Shown: positions 42,260-53,281, counted from the stretch's first letter. The stretch: 64,000 nt of DNA from Macrothele yani (GCA_039090855.1 CM077022.1:73370971-73434970), one strand, 5' to 3'. Notes: generated from the letters alone by a model not told the origin. Numbers and translations: made by a program.

Positions 42260-42590
42260 TTAAGGTGGAACTCCCCCGTTTTGTTCAGTCTCCTCTGGGT
42301 GATTATATAATGTTTTTCCATACAGGTAGTAAATCACATGGTATATAGTCATTACAACATTTGTTATGGGCTTTACAAATAAATAGACTTTCACTCTTTC
42401 AGTCAATAACAGCATTGAACGGGATCTTGGCGTTACTAGGATTCTTGCATGGTCCCAATCCGGGAAGAAAGTTCCATCGTTGACAGTTCGCGCCAAGGCA
42501 GTATTATGAAGCCCTGCTTTGATGTTGTATTTATGTTCCCGTACTCTGCAGGCAAGACTACGAGCTGTAGATCCGATATAACAAGAAGAT
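42260..42590 (-). pseudogene. Penelope GIY-YIG nuclease, left arm
   Basis: On the minus strand the arm reads CYIGSTARSLACRVREHKYN and ALARTVNDGTFFPDWDHARI, then LVTPRSRSMLL. The YIGS start and the REHK block mark a GIY-YIG endonuclease of the Penelope type, which nicks target DNA for insertion. Beyond LLLTE a frameshift breaks homology to the right arm (TESLFICK). The upstream part of the protein is absent. Confidence 0.8.
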
Positions 42591-42603
42591 CAACATCAAG
42601 GCA

Positions 42604-42871
42604 ACACAAATACAACAGCAAGGCAGGGCTTCAAAATACTGCCTTGGCGCGAACTGTCAACGATGAAACTTTCTTCCCGGATTGGGACCATGCAAGAATC
42701 CTAGTAACGCCAAGATCCCGTTCAATGCTGTTATTCACTGAAAGTCTATTTATTTGTAAAGCCCATAACAAATGTTGTAATGACTATATACCATGTGATT
42801 TACTACCTGTATGGAAAATATTACATAATCACCCAAAGGATACTGGAAAAAACGGGGGAGCTCCACCTTAA
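42604..42871 (+). pseudogene. Penelope GIY-YIG nuclease C-terminus, right arm
   Basis: Reads QHKYNSKAGLQNTALARTV, FFPDWDHARILVTPRSRSML, LFTESLFICKAHNKCCNDYI and CDLLPVWKILHNHPKD before the stop at 42871. The YIGS start of the nuclease domain is missing, cut at the junction of the two arms. The open frame upstream (from 42449) runs through the other arm in antisense and is not coding. Confidence 0.8.
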
Positions 42872-42969
42872 ACATCGCTGACGTAACACACACACATACA
42901 CGTACAATATTTACCCATACTGCCCAGTTTTCTATAAATTGTAGCACTGTTCAAATGTTCACCTCACAT

Positions 42970-42997
42970 CTGAAGATGGGACCACAGTGGCCCGAAA
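42970..42997 (+). ncRNA. Hammerhead-like ribozyme core, right arm
   Basis: CTGAAGA at 42970-42976, stem II GGG-A-CC (42978-42983) with GG-CCC (42989-42993) and loop ACAGU, GAAA at 42994-42997. A possible stem III follows (AGUAC with GUAUU). It is the inverted partner of the motif at 42136-42163. Confidence 0.6.
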
Positions 42998-43073
42998 GTA
43001 CTAATGTGTATTTTAGATTAAACTAATGAATTGAAAGTTTTACGGCTTTTAATTTCACTGGTTCCTTGATTTT

Positions 43074-43589
43074 CTTATTCATTTGTTCGGTGCCATCTGT
43101 ACTTATTTATCAAGAATGTACGAGTGAGTGGTTTTATATTGTATATTATAAAATCCAGTACTTTATCAACTTTTTGAAATAAATTTTAATTTGATTTTCC
43201 CTAGATTCCCTACGAATGAGATAAAAAACTAACTTCTCATTGTCTTTTTCTTCTGGTGTGATGTATGAATGTACAATGCTGGATAAAATAATAATAACTC
43301 GTCGTATTTCAGCTATTTTAATCGGTTTTTGTTCAGAAATTCCAAGTAAATTTATTTTTCTTCACCAAAAGCTCTGTGCGAGCAGAAGTTTATATTATCA
43401 GGATGTCATTCGATTTAAAATTAACAGTGAAAGTTAAAATAGCAGATATATGGTACTGATAGACAAAATAATAGCAACTGGTTAGCATTTGTTGTTGGCA
43501 AATCCTCCACCCGAGATTTCCACACAACTTATTGTACTCGTACACCCCAGGGAGTGGTGAACGTAGTGGATTAGCCATAGGAAAATACT
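43074..43589. other. Unassigned spacer
   Basis: Might hold very decayed upstream Penelope sequence near 43490-43590; nothing firm. Confidence 0.35.
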
Positions 43590-44665
43590 GTCTACAAACA
43601 GGAGGAGGGAGCACCTACTGGCTCCCCACTGTCACCTGTTTTTGCTGAAATTTTACTACAGCAGCTAGAAAATCACTATCTCAAATCCTGCAGTGTTCAA
43701 CCATCTTTATACATCAGATATGTTGAGATGGTTTCCTTGTCTGGCCTCACTCAACTGCTGAATTACATGCTTTGGCCTCTGATTTATAATCCATAGTTCC
43801 TGGCATAAAGTTTACCATAGAAATAGAAAAAGAAGGGTCACTGCCCTTCCTTGACTTCCTGGTTTCACACTCCCTAACCATGCAAACTTTGAGTTTTCTG
43901 TATATTGTAAGCCTACCTCTATCCCGGTTCTGATCCCCTTCAATTCTTGTACACCACCCCCCTATAAGTACTCAGCACTTAGATTCCTAGTTAATAGAGC
44001 CTTTACCCATTCTTCAAATCTTTATTATTGTAATCAGGAATTGATGAAGATGAACGAGATTGCAAAAGTACATGGGTACCCCACGGATTGTGTTAAAAAA
44101 CTTATACAACAATATAAACGGAAGACTTCTATAACCCTCACCAGAAATGTACCCACAACTACCTACGTGGGAAGTACAACCTATTTGAAACCAGTTGTTA
44201 CTTTGCTAAAAAACACATGCAAAAAATATTCTTTGGGTTATGGTGTCAAGACCCAAAACCTTTTTTCTATGATTAGGCATGATAGAGACAATACCAACTC
44301 TATCCCATTTTGGTGTTTACAGTATCCCACTGTTGGACATTAATGGACAAACTGCAAGTCTCTGCTATGTGGGCTCGACCTACAGAGACCTGGGAATCAA
44401 ATGGGCTGAACATAAATATGCAATTCGTAAAGAAGTAGTTACTTCGACATTGTCAAGAACTGTCATTGAGGGAGACCTAAAACCGGATTGGGACAATGCA
44501 AACTTGCTATCAACGGCCTCGACAAAAAGTTCTATGTTGTTTACTGAGAGTCTTCACATTATAAAACTAGGACCTAAGTGCTGCAATGAGGATGTACCTG
44601 CTTATGTTCCTAGTGCCTGGAGAGATCTCATGTTGGAATATCCAAGCGAGAAACCCTCAAAATAA
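43590..44665 (+). pseudogene. Penelope-like element polyprotein, reverse transcriptase plus GIY-YIG
   Basis: Read over several frames: GAPTGSPLSPVFAEILLQQL (RT motif), LYIRYVEMVSLSG where the YxDD catalytic pair should be (Asp-Asp replaced), then blocks of the type KFTIEIEKEGSLPFLDF and LRFLVNRAFTHSSN. The frame from 44041 adds MNEIAKVHGYPTDCVKKLIQ and QYKRKTSITLTRNVPTTTYV. The last frame (44279-44665) contains the GIY-YIG nuclease: LCYVGSTYRDLGIKWAEHKY, TVIEGDLKPDWDNANLLSTA and SMLFTESLHIIKLGPKCCNE, ending PSEKPSK. The reverse transcriptase is dead by frameshifts and active-site loss. This is the most complete Penelope copy in the window, and a hammerhead-like motif follows 140 bp downstream. 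Confidence 0.85.
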
Positions 44666-44804
44666 TTTAGGTAATTTTGTAAATAGTTTGTAGTGATTGG
44701 CATTTAATATCTTTTACTCATCTCATTTACATATTTGTAATCTTGTGCTCATCTCTGTTACTATTTAAAACCTATACCGCCTCATAGTGATTTCACTCCT
44801 TTGC

Positions 44805-44834
44805 CTGATGATGCGACCATAGTGGTTTGCGAAA
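44805..44834 (+). ncRNA. Hammerhead-like ribozyme core downstream of Penelope ORF
   Basis: CTGATGA at 44805-44811, stem II GCGACC / GGUUUGC (44813-44818 and 44824-44830, one wobble and one bulge) with loop AUAGU, then GAAA at 44831-44834. A hairpin GCUC-GCUA-GAGC follows immediately and could be stem III. Stem I is not evident. Good family match, unproven activity. Confidence 0.6.
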
Positions 44835-44880
44835 GTGCTCGCTAGAGCTTTTAAACTCACCCTTTTAATTGTAAATAAAG

Positions 44881-45589
44881 ACGTTTTTTAACCTACGTGT
44901 GGTGTTTGTACTCTATATTAAGACGAATCTGATCTTGCTTCGACAGCCTTCATTATTACTTTTTGAATTAGCCACATTCCATGACTTAAATTTCTGCACC
45001 TGCTGCCGTGTAATTGCCCTAAGGTAACTTGTACCGAAAGTGATTGGAAAGAGGTGTGATTTTCAGTTTGGTCCTAGAATTCGTGCAATACGTATTTTGG
45101 ATTATTAACAATTCTTGGACATGGGCAGGAAAGTAACATTACTCCTAGGAAGGCAACTAAAATAAAGGATTTCAGGAAAGTCGGAAGACAAATGGTGAAA
45201 TTACACAAATTATCGGTGTACCCAAATCAATAGATGGGCATCAGTTAAGGAAAATATAAGAAGCTCAAAATGGAAAAATTAGTAAACGTGGAGGAAGAAG
45301 CATACCAACGGAAAGTGCCAATAATAACCTTCGTCGCATCTGGGTGTATTGAGAGGTACAATCGAGGCCTGCCGGGACCTGGCGCCACCAGGCCACCTTT
45401 TTTCAAGGCCCGGAAGCGCCAGGCTACTTTTTACCTAACTGAATCGGACATTGCAGATTTCTACTCAAAACTATATGAAAGAATAAATGAACTGAAGTTT
45501 ACGTGCTGATAAAATTAAAAACTATGTACAAGAAACCTTCACACACGTAACTCACTCGAAGAAACTCCGTAGTGATTTTTAAGAACTTT
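44881..45589. other. Mostly unassigned; possible transposase DNA-binding relic
   Basis: At 45124-45330 a scattered reading (EITQIIGVPKSI, then HQLRKI, then SKRGGRSIPTESANNNLRRI) resembles a helix-turn-helix of a Tc1/mariner transposase, but stops and frameshifts make this weak. A GC-rich patch with TGGCGCCA lies at 45378-45425. Confidence 0.3.
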
Positions 45590-46163
45590 TAATAAAAGTC
45601 ATACGACTTCACAATCCGCGAGATCTTTCGGGACACCCTGTTCCCATCTTCAGACAGATTGTCTTAGTGCGGTGCGTCCCCTATATATACACACTGAAGT
45701 TACAGCAATGTCGCATGTCACAAATAAGCATGCGCACACAGTTTTACTCCCCTCCCAATGTTCTCAAATTACGTAGAGACCTAAAACATTACAAAATCTT
45801 AATAATTGTAAACACACGTACATCATCCATTCAATTGAATGCCATCAGTTTACAACACAGACAGACACAACCGCCAATCAAACACCTGCTACAGAATACA
45901 CATACTACAAATTCAAACAATTCAAACTATAAAATTAATACGTACAAAAAATCAAAAGTTAATATTGGTGTTGTGTACTGGAACAAGTTGTTTCCAGGGC
46001 TCCGGTATATCACAAGGGTAATTATCATTACACAAGGAGTCCCTGTTAGCATAAATGCTCAAACTCTCAGCTAACAATAATGACTGAATGTCAGGTTGTT
46101 AAGACAGTATACTTACACGACTCCAATCTGGATAATGTAATCCATCTCGAGTCAGGCGTGCTA
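45590..46163 (-). pseudogene. Penelope-like element 3' end, minus strand
   Basis: Upstream part on minus: SRDGLHYPDWSRVSIL-like residues, then LLLAESLSIYANRDSLCNDN and YPCDIPEPWKQLVPVHNTNI, the C-terminus of a Penelope GIY-YIG protein. An untranslated stretch and a hammerhead-like motif (45626-45653) follow, then a short A/T-rich end. The reverse transcriptase is missing. A Tc1 (46164-47542) has inserted at its upstream side. Confidence 0.75.
45626..45653 (-). ncRNA. Hammerhead-like ribozyme core
   Basis: Minus strand: CTGAAGA (45653-45647), stem II GGG(A)ACA/UGUCCC with a GGG loop, then GAAA (45629-45626). The stem is six base pairs with one bulge. It is in the expected place, 3' of the Penelope coding end. 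Confidence 0.6.
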
Positions 46164-47542
46164 ATGCTGTGTTCCCTAAAGTGCAACACCAAGAAGGAAG
46201 CATCCGATTGGCCTGAAATTCGCAGCATGCGTCGCCCATGAGAGGACATACAAACGATTAGGATTGCAGGGCATATGCAAATCATGTGCGCCCGGCACGC
46301 CACCGAGAAGCACTATAAGAAGGGTGCACAGAAGGCGGGGTGTAAGTAGTGGAAGTGTGTTGTGCTGCCGGAGCTGTGCGTGGGAAGCTTCCTGATGCGT
46401 CGTCGCAGAATACGGCAGTCATTCCAGCACGTTTCGGAGTTCGACAGAGGAAGAATAGTGGGTTATCACGACAGCGGTTTATTGTACCGAGACATCGGCG
46501 CCCGTGTGGGACGACATTAAGCCACAGTGAGGCGAGTATGGATTCGGTGGGTGAAGGAGGGACGGACTAACCGACGTGAGGGATTGCCGCAGCTGCGGCA
46601 CACCACCGAACGAAAGGACCGGCATGTTGTGCTGCGGGCATCGACGGCTCGCACCGCCACATCACGAACGTTAGCGCAGGAATTACCTGTGTGTTGCGCA
46701 ACAACCTGTGTCAGCACGTACCGTTCGACGTCGTCTGCAGGGGCGGCGACTTGTCGCACGGCGCCCATTGCTCCGATTACCATTGACGTTACACCACCGT
46801 CGAGTGCGGCGGCACTGGGCGTTGAACGCCGCACCTGGACTACGGAATGGCACGACATTGTCTTCTCCGGAGAATCCCGCTTCTGCCTGCAACACCACGA
46901 TCACCGTGGCGAGAGACTGTATGACGCCTGCATTATGCATCGCTATACCGGTCCGTCGCCTGGCGTTATGGTTTGGGGCGCAATTTGATATGACACCCGC
47001 ACTCCTCTGGTACGCATCGCCGGTACACTCAACAGCCACTGCTACATCTCCGACGTTTTGGAGCCTGTAGTTCTCCCTTACCTGCCAGCGGCCACGTTTC
47101 GACAGGACAATGCGCGCCCGCACGGGGCACGCATCGTGCAACAATTCTTCACCGCCCACCAGGTGTCACTGCTGCCGTGGCCCGCCTGTTCTCCCGATAT
47201 ATCTCCCATCGAACACGTTTGGTCGCTGATCGGCAACCGAGTGGCCCGGCAAAGCACCACCCGCGGCTACGCCTGATCAACTGTGGGAACGTGTGGAAGC
47301 AGCCTGGTCCGACATACCCCAAGCCCACTTCCAAAGCCTCTTTCGTTCTATGCCGCGGCGTGTAGCGGCCGTTATTGCCAGTCATGGGGGCCACACGAAC
47401 TGTTGATGTCTGCGTGTTCCGCAAGTCGCACAAGCCTGTAAGCTCAATCGTTTCATCTTTGTATCTGTTGTTATGTGCCCAATAAATCTGGCGTTGCTAC
47501 CTCGTGTCCTTCTTGGTGTTGCATTTTGGGTGGCCAGCAGTG
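46164..47542 (+). mobile_element. Tc1 element, full-size sister of 35758-36606
   Basis: The right end complement CACTGCTGGCCACCCAAAAT matches the sister's ends exactly. The left end is diverged (ATGCTGTGTTCCCTAAAGTG) before the shared GCAACACCAAGAAGGA. TA lies at 46162-46163 and 47543-47544. Length about 1379 bp. Confidence 0.88.
46395..47405 (+). pseudogene. Tc1 transposase pseudogene, first catalytic Asp changed to Gly
   Basis: Starts MRRRRIRQSFQHVSEFDRGR, IVGYHDSGLLYRDIGARVGR, H-stop-ATVRRVWIRWVKEGRT. A frameshift near 46690 moves to SARTVRRRLQGRRLVARRPL and PLTLHHRRVRRHWALN, another returns to RRTWTTEWHDIVFSGESRFC, where relatives have FSDESRF, so the first Asp is Gly. Then GPSPGVMVWGAI, stop, and FRQDNARPHGARIVQQFFTA (second Asp), WPACSPDISPIEHVWSLIGN (Glu). 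The end is in a shifted frame (RSMPRRVAAVIASHGGHTNC-like). Dead by stops, shifts and active-site loss. Confidence 0.9.
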
Positions 47543-47544
47543 TA

Positions 47545-47673
47545 GATATGACACAAATAGAAGACATTATAGCTCATTCGTATGAAAATTAGTAATACGG
47601 AAATTATAAAACATTAATAATCAAATAAAAAATATACTGAAAATCTAACAACTACATGAAAGCAATATAAAAG
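47545..47673. other. Short AT-rich spacer
   Basis: Nothing recognised between two Tc1 elements. Confidence 0.4.
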
Positions 47674-47822
47674 CACGCCGATGAGCCATTCCATAATGAC
47701 TACACCCAGCCTAAACAAATGAGCGTGACTGGATACCGAACGGTGGCGCAGGTGAAGTTCACAGAGCAGTATACATACAACCCCAGGACTCGCCATCGGT
47801 CAGTAGAGTGTTAGGAGTCAGA

Positions 47823-48770
47823 ATGGGAAAAGCTACAGATTTATCGGAGTTTGATAAAGGACAAATTGTGATGGCACGACGTCTATGATTTCAGAAACGG
47901 CGCGGCTTGTAGGGTGTTGACGTGCCGCTATAGTGAGTACGTATCAAAAGTGGTGCACAGATGGCCAAACGACGAACCGTCGTCCAGCCGTGTGTCGTCT
48001 GCAGCTCATTGATGCCAGAGGGGAGCGGAGACTGTCGCGCATTGTTCACAGCGACCGCAGCCACAGTGCGACAAATAACCCGCAGCTACAACAGTGGTGA
48101 TCAGAGCAATGTGTCACAGCACGCAGTTCATCGTAGTTTTCTGCGCATGGGCCTGCGTAGCCGAAGACCGAGTCGGATCGCCATGCTCACTCCACGTCAT
48201 CGCCAACAACGTACGAAATGGGCCCAAGATCATCGAGATTGGACCGTGGATGATTGGAAGAAAGTGACCTGGTCTGACGAAAAAAGATTCCTGGTGCATC
48301 ACGTAGATGGCCGGGCGCGGACACGCCGATTAATAACGAAGGCTATGGCATATGGATGCACTGTTGAGCGGAAACAGGCCGGCGGCGGCGGTGTTTTGCT
48401 GCGGGCGATGTTTTCTTGGAACACTTTAAGCCCCATTATCCCAATAGCACAATCCCTGACAGCTGTCAGGTATCTGAACATCGTTGCAGACCAAGTTCAC
48501 CCATTCATGGCAACTGTTTTTCCTGCTGGTGATGGCCATTACCAACAGGATAATACGCCATGGCCGCCCCGGTGGCGCAGTGGTCTAAGCGATGGTCTCT
48601 GATCATTCGTCCGAAAGGGGTCAGGGTTCGAATCCCGGTGAGGCATGGATGTTGTGTTTGTCTTACGGCTCTGGCTCTCTCCCTTCCCTGGAACCAGTGA
48701 CCCTAAATTAGGGACGGGCGACTGCTTATAGCCCATTGAGTTGCTCACGGTGGTCGTTAAACCTCCAATC

Positions 48771-48801
<31 letters not shown>

Positions 48802-49096
48802 GCCATGCTCCACTGCCAGAATCATCGAGGAGTGGTTTGATAAATATGCTGGTGACTTTCTGTTAATGCCCTGGCCTCCAAATTAACCTGACATGATCCC
48901 AATCGAACATTTGTGGTTCGACTTGGAAAAGTCGATTCGTGCTGAATGACCACCACCTCGAAATGTACGGGAACTGGAGAGCATGCTGTTGATATTATGG
49001 TACCAGGTACCCCAGGATACCTATGGCCACCTCATCGAATCGATGGCTCGCCGAGTGGCAGCTGTTTTGCGGGCTAAAGGGGGTCCTACAGCTTAG
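47823..49096 (+). pseudogene. Tc1 transposase pseudogene split by a SINE at the second Asp block
   Basis: Starts MGKATDLSEFDKGQIVMARR, then a stop and shift. The long frame 47961-48562 reads ITRSYNSGDQSNVSQHAVHR, SFLRMGLRSRRPSRIAMLTP, DHRDWTVDDWKKVTWSDEKR (first Asp), RYLNIVADQVHPFMATVFPA and GHYQQDNTPW (second Asp). There the S1 SINE is inserted. After it come ARIIEEWFDKYAGDFLLMPW, a stop, DMIPIEHLWFDLEKSIR (Glu), a stop, VRELESMLLILWYQVPQDTY and MARRVAAVLRAKGGPTA, ending with TAG at 49094-49096. The triad residues survive; stops and the SINE disable it. Confidence 0.9.
48563..48796 (+). mobile_element. SINE S1, copy 8, with 28-bp A tail
   Basis: Full-length copy with a perfect 11-bp duplication AATACGCCATG (48552-48562, 48797-48807) and the longest uninterrupted A tail of the plus-strand copies, suggesting a young insertion. 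Confidence 0.95.
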
Positions 49097-49130
49097 AGTA
49101 GGTGGTCATAATGTAATTTTCATCGGTGTA

Positions 49131-49799
49131 TGAACAAGGTTAAAACCGAGATTGACATCAGCAATTGTGTTAAAAGCAGGGTTGTTAAAATAATATCGAA
49201 CAGAATTTTGGGGTGACAGAAATGCGTATTGATTTTTAAGTTGTGTCCGAGGCAAGGCCTAGCTACCAGGAGGGCAGGGAGAGCCATTTACCTCCCAGAA
49301 TGGCCATACCAGATGTAAAAACTCATACTCTGTGGGTGTAAAAAATAGGAATGCACTACGTATGAATAAATTTACTGAAAACTGCAACTCAAAGGAAAGT
49401 TATAGACTTCCGTATTTTTAAGGACTTGAGTTAGCCGGGTACAGTATTCAGCGTAGCTAACCAGGGTACAAAGTAACTTACACTATGAAGTGTGAACTCC
49501 TCATATGCATGAAAAGATTTGTTTGAAACAGCGTACTGAGGTATATAAAACAATGTGTATATGACCAACCTTCGTGTACTTTCCGAATTCGCTATAGGGA
49601 AGAAAGCTGTTTGGTCATTTGTGCTCTGAGCGTTTAACCTTGAACGGAATTTTTCCAAGCCCTGCCCCGAAGGCATCTTCCTATTGTTACGTTCTCTATC
49701 TGATAGTCATTCGTTTTACGGTCGTTCGTGTTTTATACTGCATTTCTACGGTGTGTTGTGTTGTCCTTCACATAAGTTTTACATTTCACTTGATATTTG
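49131..49799. other. Unassigned spacer
   Basis: No gene or repeat recognised. Confidence 0.4.
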
Positions 49800-50988
49800 C
49801 ACTCATCGGACAAAACATTACAGATACCAACCTAATAGCGTGTTGGTCCTCCTCTAGCGCGAATAACAGCCGTAACACTTCAAGGCATCGACTCCACCAG
49901 GTGCCGCAGGTAATGCCAACCGTGCCTGTTGCAGTACTGTACACAACTCCGCCGGAGACATCAGTCCAAGATACATGGATCAGATGTTCCGCTCCACGGC
50001 ATCCCAGACAGCTTCCATGGGGTTCAAATCTTGAGATCTAGGTTGCCACTGAATGGTTTCAAACTTAGATGAGTGTTCCTTGAGCCATGCCTGGGTGGTT
50101 GCGGCCCGGTGGGGCGGTACATTGTCTTCCAGAAACAGACCATCGGCCATAATATCTGCGTAGGCCATGAAAGCGTGTAGGTGATCAGCCAACACATGCT
50201 GGCAGCGCGAAGTGGTTAAGGACCTCTCCAGACACACTAAGGGACCTAATGTGTCCCATGAGAAGGCTCCCCAAATCATCACAGAGTCACAGCCTTGAGC
50301 AGAGCTGACCTGGCACAATGGGGCCATGGCCTCATGCTGTCGACACCACACCCGCACCCTCTCGCCACCTCGGTACTGCTGGAAACGGGATTCATCTGAC
50401 CACACGACTCGGTGCCATTCTGCAGTGGTCCAGTTTTAAAGTTCCCGGCACCAGGCGAGGTATACTTTCCGATGACCAGCATTCAAGAGTGGCACACGAG
50501 TAGGGCGTTGGCTCCGGTAATCCATGGTATGCAGCGTGCGTCATACCGTTCGCTCGCTGATGCTGCTTGGACCTCCGACATTTAACCTGGATGGGATTTA
50601 CGCCGCCGTTGCCCATTGGTCAGTCTGTAAAAGTCAACCCTGGTCATCAATGGTGTGTGGTCGGCCATCGCTCGCTCTCTGGGCGCTGGTACGTCCGTCG
50701 ATGGTATACTCCTGGTACACCGTTGATACTGTTGCCCTCGGGAACTTCAGGGTTATCAGCACTTGGGCGATAAAATGACCCATCTGTCCTGCGCCGACAA
50801 TGCGTCCATGATCAAAGTTACTCAGACCACCATGTTTACCTATGTTCGTCAATTGCGATACACTGTTGGGAAGCTCTGCTGTCCGCCTATTTAATGCCTG
50901 CGTTCGGTTTTGGTTTGTTCCACTCTGCGCGGGGATGCCTATATCCACTACCCATCACCTTTATCGCTAATATTTTGTCTACTGAGTG
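49800..50988 (-). mobile_element. Tc1 element, 1189 bp
   Basis: Ends CACTCATCGGACAAAACATT and CACTCAGTAGACAAAATATT (complement). TA follows the right end (50989-50990); the left flank reads TG. Confidence 0.9.
49830..50840 (-). pseudogene. Tc1 transposase pseudogene with lost start codon
   Basis: The usual MGKHG start reads IGKHGGLSNFDHGRIVGAGQ because ATG became ATA. Then LITLKFPRATVSTVYQEY (helix-turn-helix), two stops, SISERTVRRTLHTMDYRSQR, RVVWSDESRFQQYRGGERVR (first Asp), CDSVMIWGAFSWDTLGPLVC, DGLFLEDNVPPHRAATTQAW (second Asp) and SQDLNPMEAVWDAVERNI (Glu) before a stop at 49980. The last part, VDALKCYGCYSR-like, is shifted. The central 142 residues (50405-49980) are open. Active-site acids are kept. 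Confidence 0.9.
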
Positions 50989-50990
50989 TA

Positions 50991-52273
50991 CAACCGTTGG
51001 CTCTTGGGTATTTATCTAGTGTTTGCATTTTTGGTAAAATTATGTCAAAAACCGGAAGTATGGTTTGTGAACGATCATAATACTTTCCTATACGTAACGG
51101 AGGCGTGAGAAAATAAAAGCTTCGTATTATTTGAGTGGAAGTGAGAAAGTTTTGAATTGTAAAGGGTGGTAATTTCAGCTCTCGCCCCCCCCTTCCTTCC
51201 CTTTAGATAAGAAAAGCTTGTTCAGGCCCCGACAGAGGTGTCTTCTAAATAGAGGAAGTTGTAAGCGAGCTGTAGTGTAATTTCCGGTCTGGAATTTTAA
51301 TTACAATTTCATGTTGGTTAAATAACACTTTTGAAATCCTAAATAAAATTTAGGAGCTCTCCTTGAACAAAATTCATGGATCGCGACGCACTATTTACAA
51401 GAGCTTTAAAAGTATGGGAACAGTGTTCAAAACTGCAAGACATCTCAGATTATGTTTACGAAATGTAAAGCTGTTCTTTCTTCGTCCGACACAGGTGGCT
51501 GTTAGGACACTTTCCTGGCATTGGCTCCTTGTTCTGTGCCTCTTAGCCGTATGGAAGGTCCCTAGGGGGTGTGTAGATATTGCGGGGCTAAAATAGCTTC
51601 TCATGATCGTAGAACAAGAAAGGGTCTGGAGAACTGGAATTTGGGGAGGGAAGCAATTAACATGGGAGATACCCTCATCGTCAAAGCAGCTCAGACGAAG
51701 ATCATCTACCTCTGACGACTGGACTATTTACAGTTGAGAGAAGGGCTTAAAAAATCTGAGTGACGTCAGATCATCGTTGACAGCCGCGACATACACTGAC
51801 ATCTATCGACGTCACTGTTTCCCAACGTAGAATTGCCTCTCTGCCAAAAATAAAAGAATAAAACAGTGTTGAACTGAGATTTTTGGCAGTTCTAGGGCAC
51901 GAAATATAGAGCAGAAAAGTAAGGTCAAACACAATCATTTACTGCATGCTATTAAAGTACTTAAAGACGATATTGAATTACTGCCGTGCAGTGAGGTAGT
52001 TTTAAGAAAAAAGTTGTCTCAGCAGTGAGCGGATTCGGTGAAAACAACCCGGGAAAAGATTCTCAAAATTTTCAAAAGCAATTTAAAATTTGATCTATTG
52101 TTTTTATCATTTAGCAGCTTTATTGAATTTCTGTTTCGAATTATTTTATCAATTTCCATGAAAGTTGCTTTAATCGGACTATTTTAAGTAAAAGAATCAA
52201 TGATAACCGTTTTTCTATAAATACTAATCTGCCATTCGATACCATTCCAAATTTTCAACACGAATCAGTATAC
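50991..52273. other. Unassigned spacer, about 1.3 kb
   Basis: No gene, terminal repeat or tandem repeat recognised. Confidence 0.4.
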
Positions 52274-52818
52274 CTGTGAATTAGAGCTCTGCAAGGGCCG
52301 GGCCGGTCGTTTATTTTCATCAGTTAATTGAAAATTTTCGGGCTCGGGCCGGGCCGGGCCAGGCCAGGCATGTACTTGTAAGGTTTAACATTTTGCTCCT
52401 GAATTTAAAATAATATTTTCATCTCACGGAACATAATCAAATGGCGAAGTTCACGAGATAAAACGTCAGACCCCACCGACACCGGATGCGTTGATTAATT
52501 ATAGCTGAGACCGATAAGTCGGGCTGTAAGATGAAAGGCACACTTGGAAATACGACGGCAGCGCCAGTTAAAAATTTGCATACAGCTATCCCATGAGTTT
52601 TTGGCACTTCAGTGTATATGTAAGAGAAATATGTAGACTGGTGCATTGTATTCCTTATACTATCAAGACAAGTCAGTTCAATACACTGTAAAAAAATAAG
52701 TGTTGTGTGTTCACGGAAAATTCTGAAAACAACGTGCAGCAAAATTGCCGGTAAGTGTCTGTCTTTTAACGAAATTTCCAGTGTTTCAAAGGGCCCGTTT
52801 ATTTTTAACTTTCGTATT

Positions 52819-52981
52819 TATAACGAAGTAAATTTCTCCGCCTTTTTTTGCCCACTCCGTGCATCGAACCAGAGTCCCCTTATTCCGGAATAAGTCGCTC
52901 TACCAACTGAGCTACGCAGACGTATGCTCTCGCTGCTATCTGCCTTTATCTCACGTACGTCCGGCAGTGCAGGCACGTCAC
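52819..52981 (-). mobile_element. SINE S3, copy 3
   Basis: 163 bp, same structure as 24777-24939 with a few substitutions (B box GGTTCGATGCA). Confidence 0.88.
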
Positions 52982-52983
52982 AT

Positions 52984-53194
52984 CTCCCAGTGGTCTAAGC
53001 GCTGGCTTATGATCATTCGTTCGTGAAGGGTCCGGGTTCGAATCCTTGTGAGGCATGGATGTTGTGTTTGTCTTACGGCACTCGCTCTCTCCCTTCCCTG
53101 GAACCAGTGACCCTAAATTAGGGACGGGCGACTGCTTATAGCCCATTGAGTTGCTCACGGTGATCATTAAAACTTCAGTAAAAAAAAAAAAAAA
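52984..53194 (+). mobile_element. SINE S1, copy 9
   Basis: Plus-strand copy lacking the first bases (starts CCCAGTGGTCTAAGCG), abutting the S3 copy. B box intact, poly(A) tail. No clear duplication. Confidence 0.88.
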
Positions 53195-53281
53195 TCACGG
53201 ACCTGAACTATTGTCTTTACTGAAGTGGGTGAATGAATTTGTCAATCAAAGTTTACATTTGTTGTTTCATATGAGTTTATT

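Larger units (their letters stand above)
42067..43073. mobile_element. Penelope-like element as head-to-head inverted repeat
   Basis: Two inverted arms, 42067-42600 (minus) and 42604-43073 (plus), meet almost directly at their 5' ends. Each arm runs from the GIY-YIG nuclease coding region through a 3' untranslated stretch with a (GT)n tract, then a hammerhead-like motif, then TTTAATTTCACTGGTTCC-type ends. The arms are about 90 percent alike. The reverse transcriptase part is missing. Inverted copies are a known arrangement of Penelope elements. Confidence 0.85.
47674..49128 (+). mobile_element. Tc1 element with SINE inside
   Basis: Ends CACGCCGATGAGCCATTCCA and CACCGATGAAAATTACATTA (complement), imperfect, TA at 49129-49130; the left flank reads AG. 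Net of the SINE (48563-48796 plus an 11-bp duplication) it is 1210 bp. Confidence 0.85.

Noticed and set aside
45124..45330. Another Tc1/mariner transposase
   Set aside because: Only a short, frameshifted helix-turn-helix-like stretch; too weak to call.
52437..52742. 101-codon open frame on the minus strand inside the hAT
   Set aside because: No BED finger or transposase motif recognised; not supported as coding.
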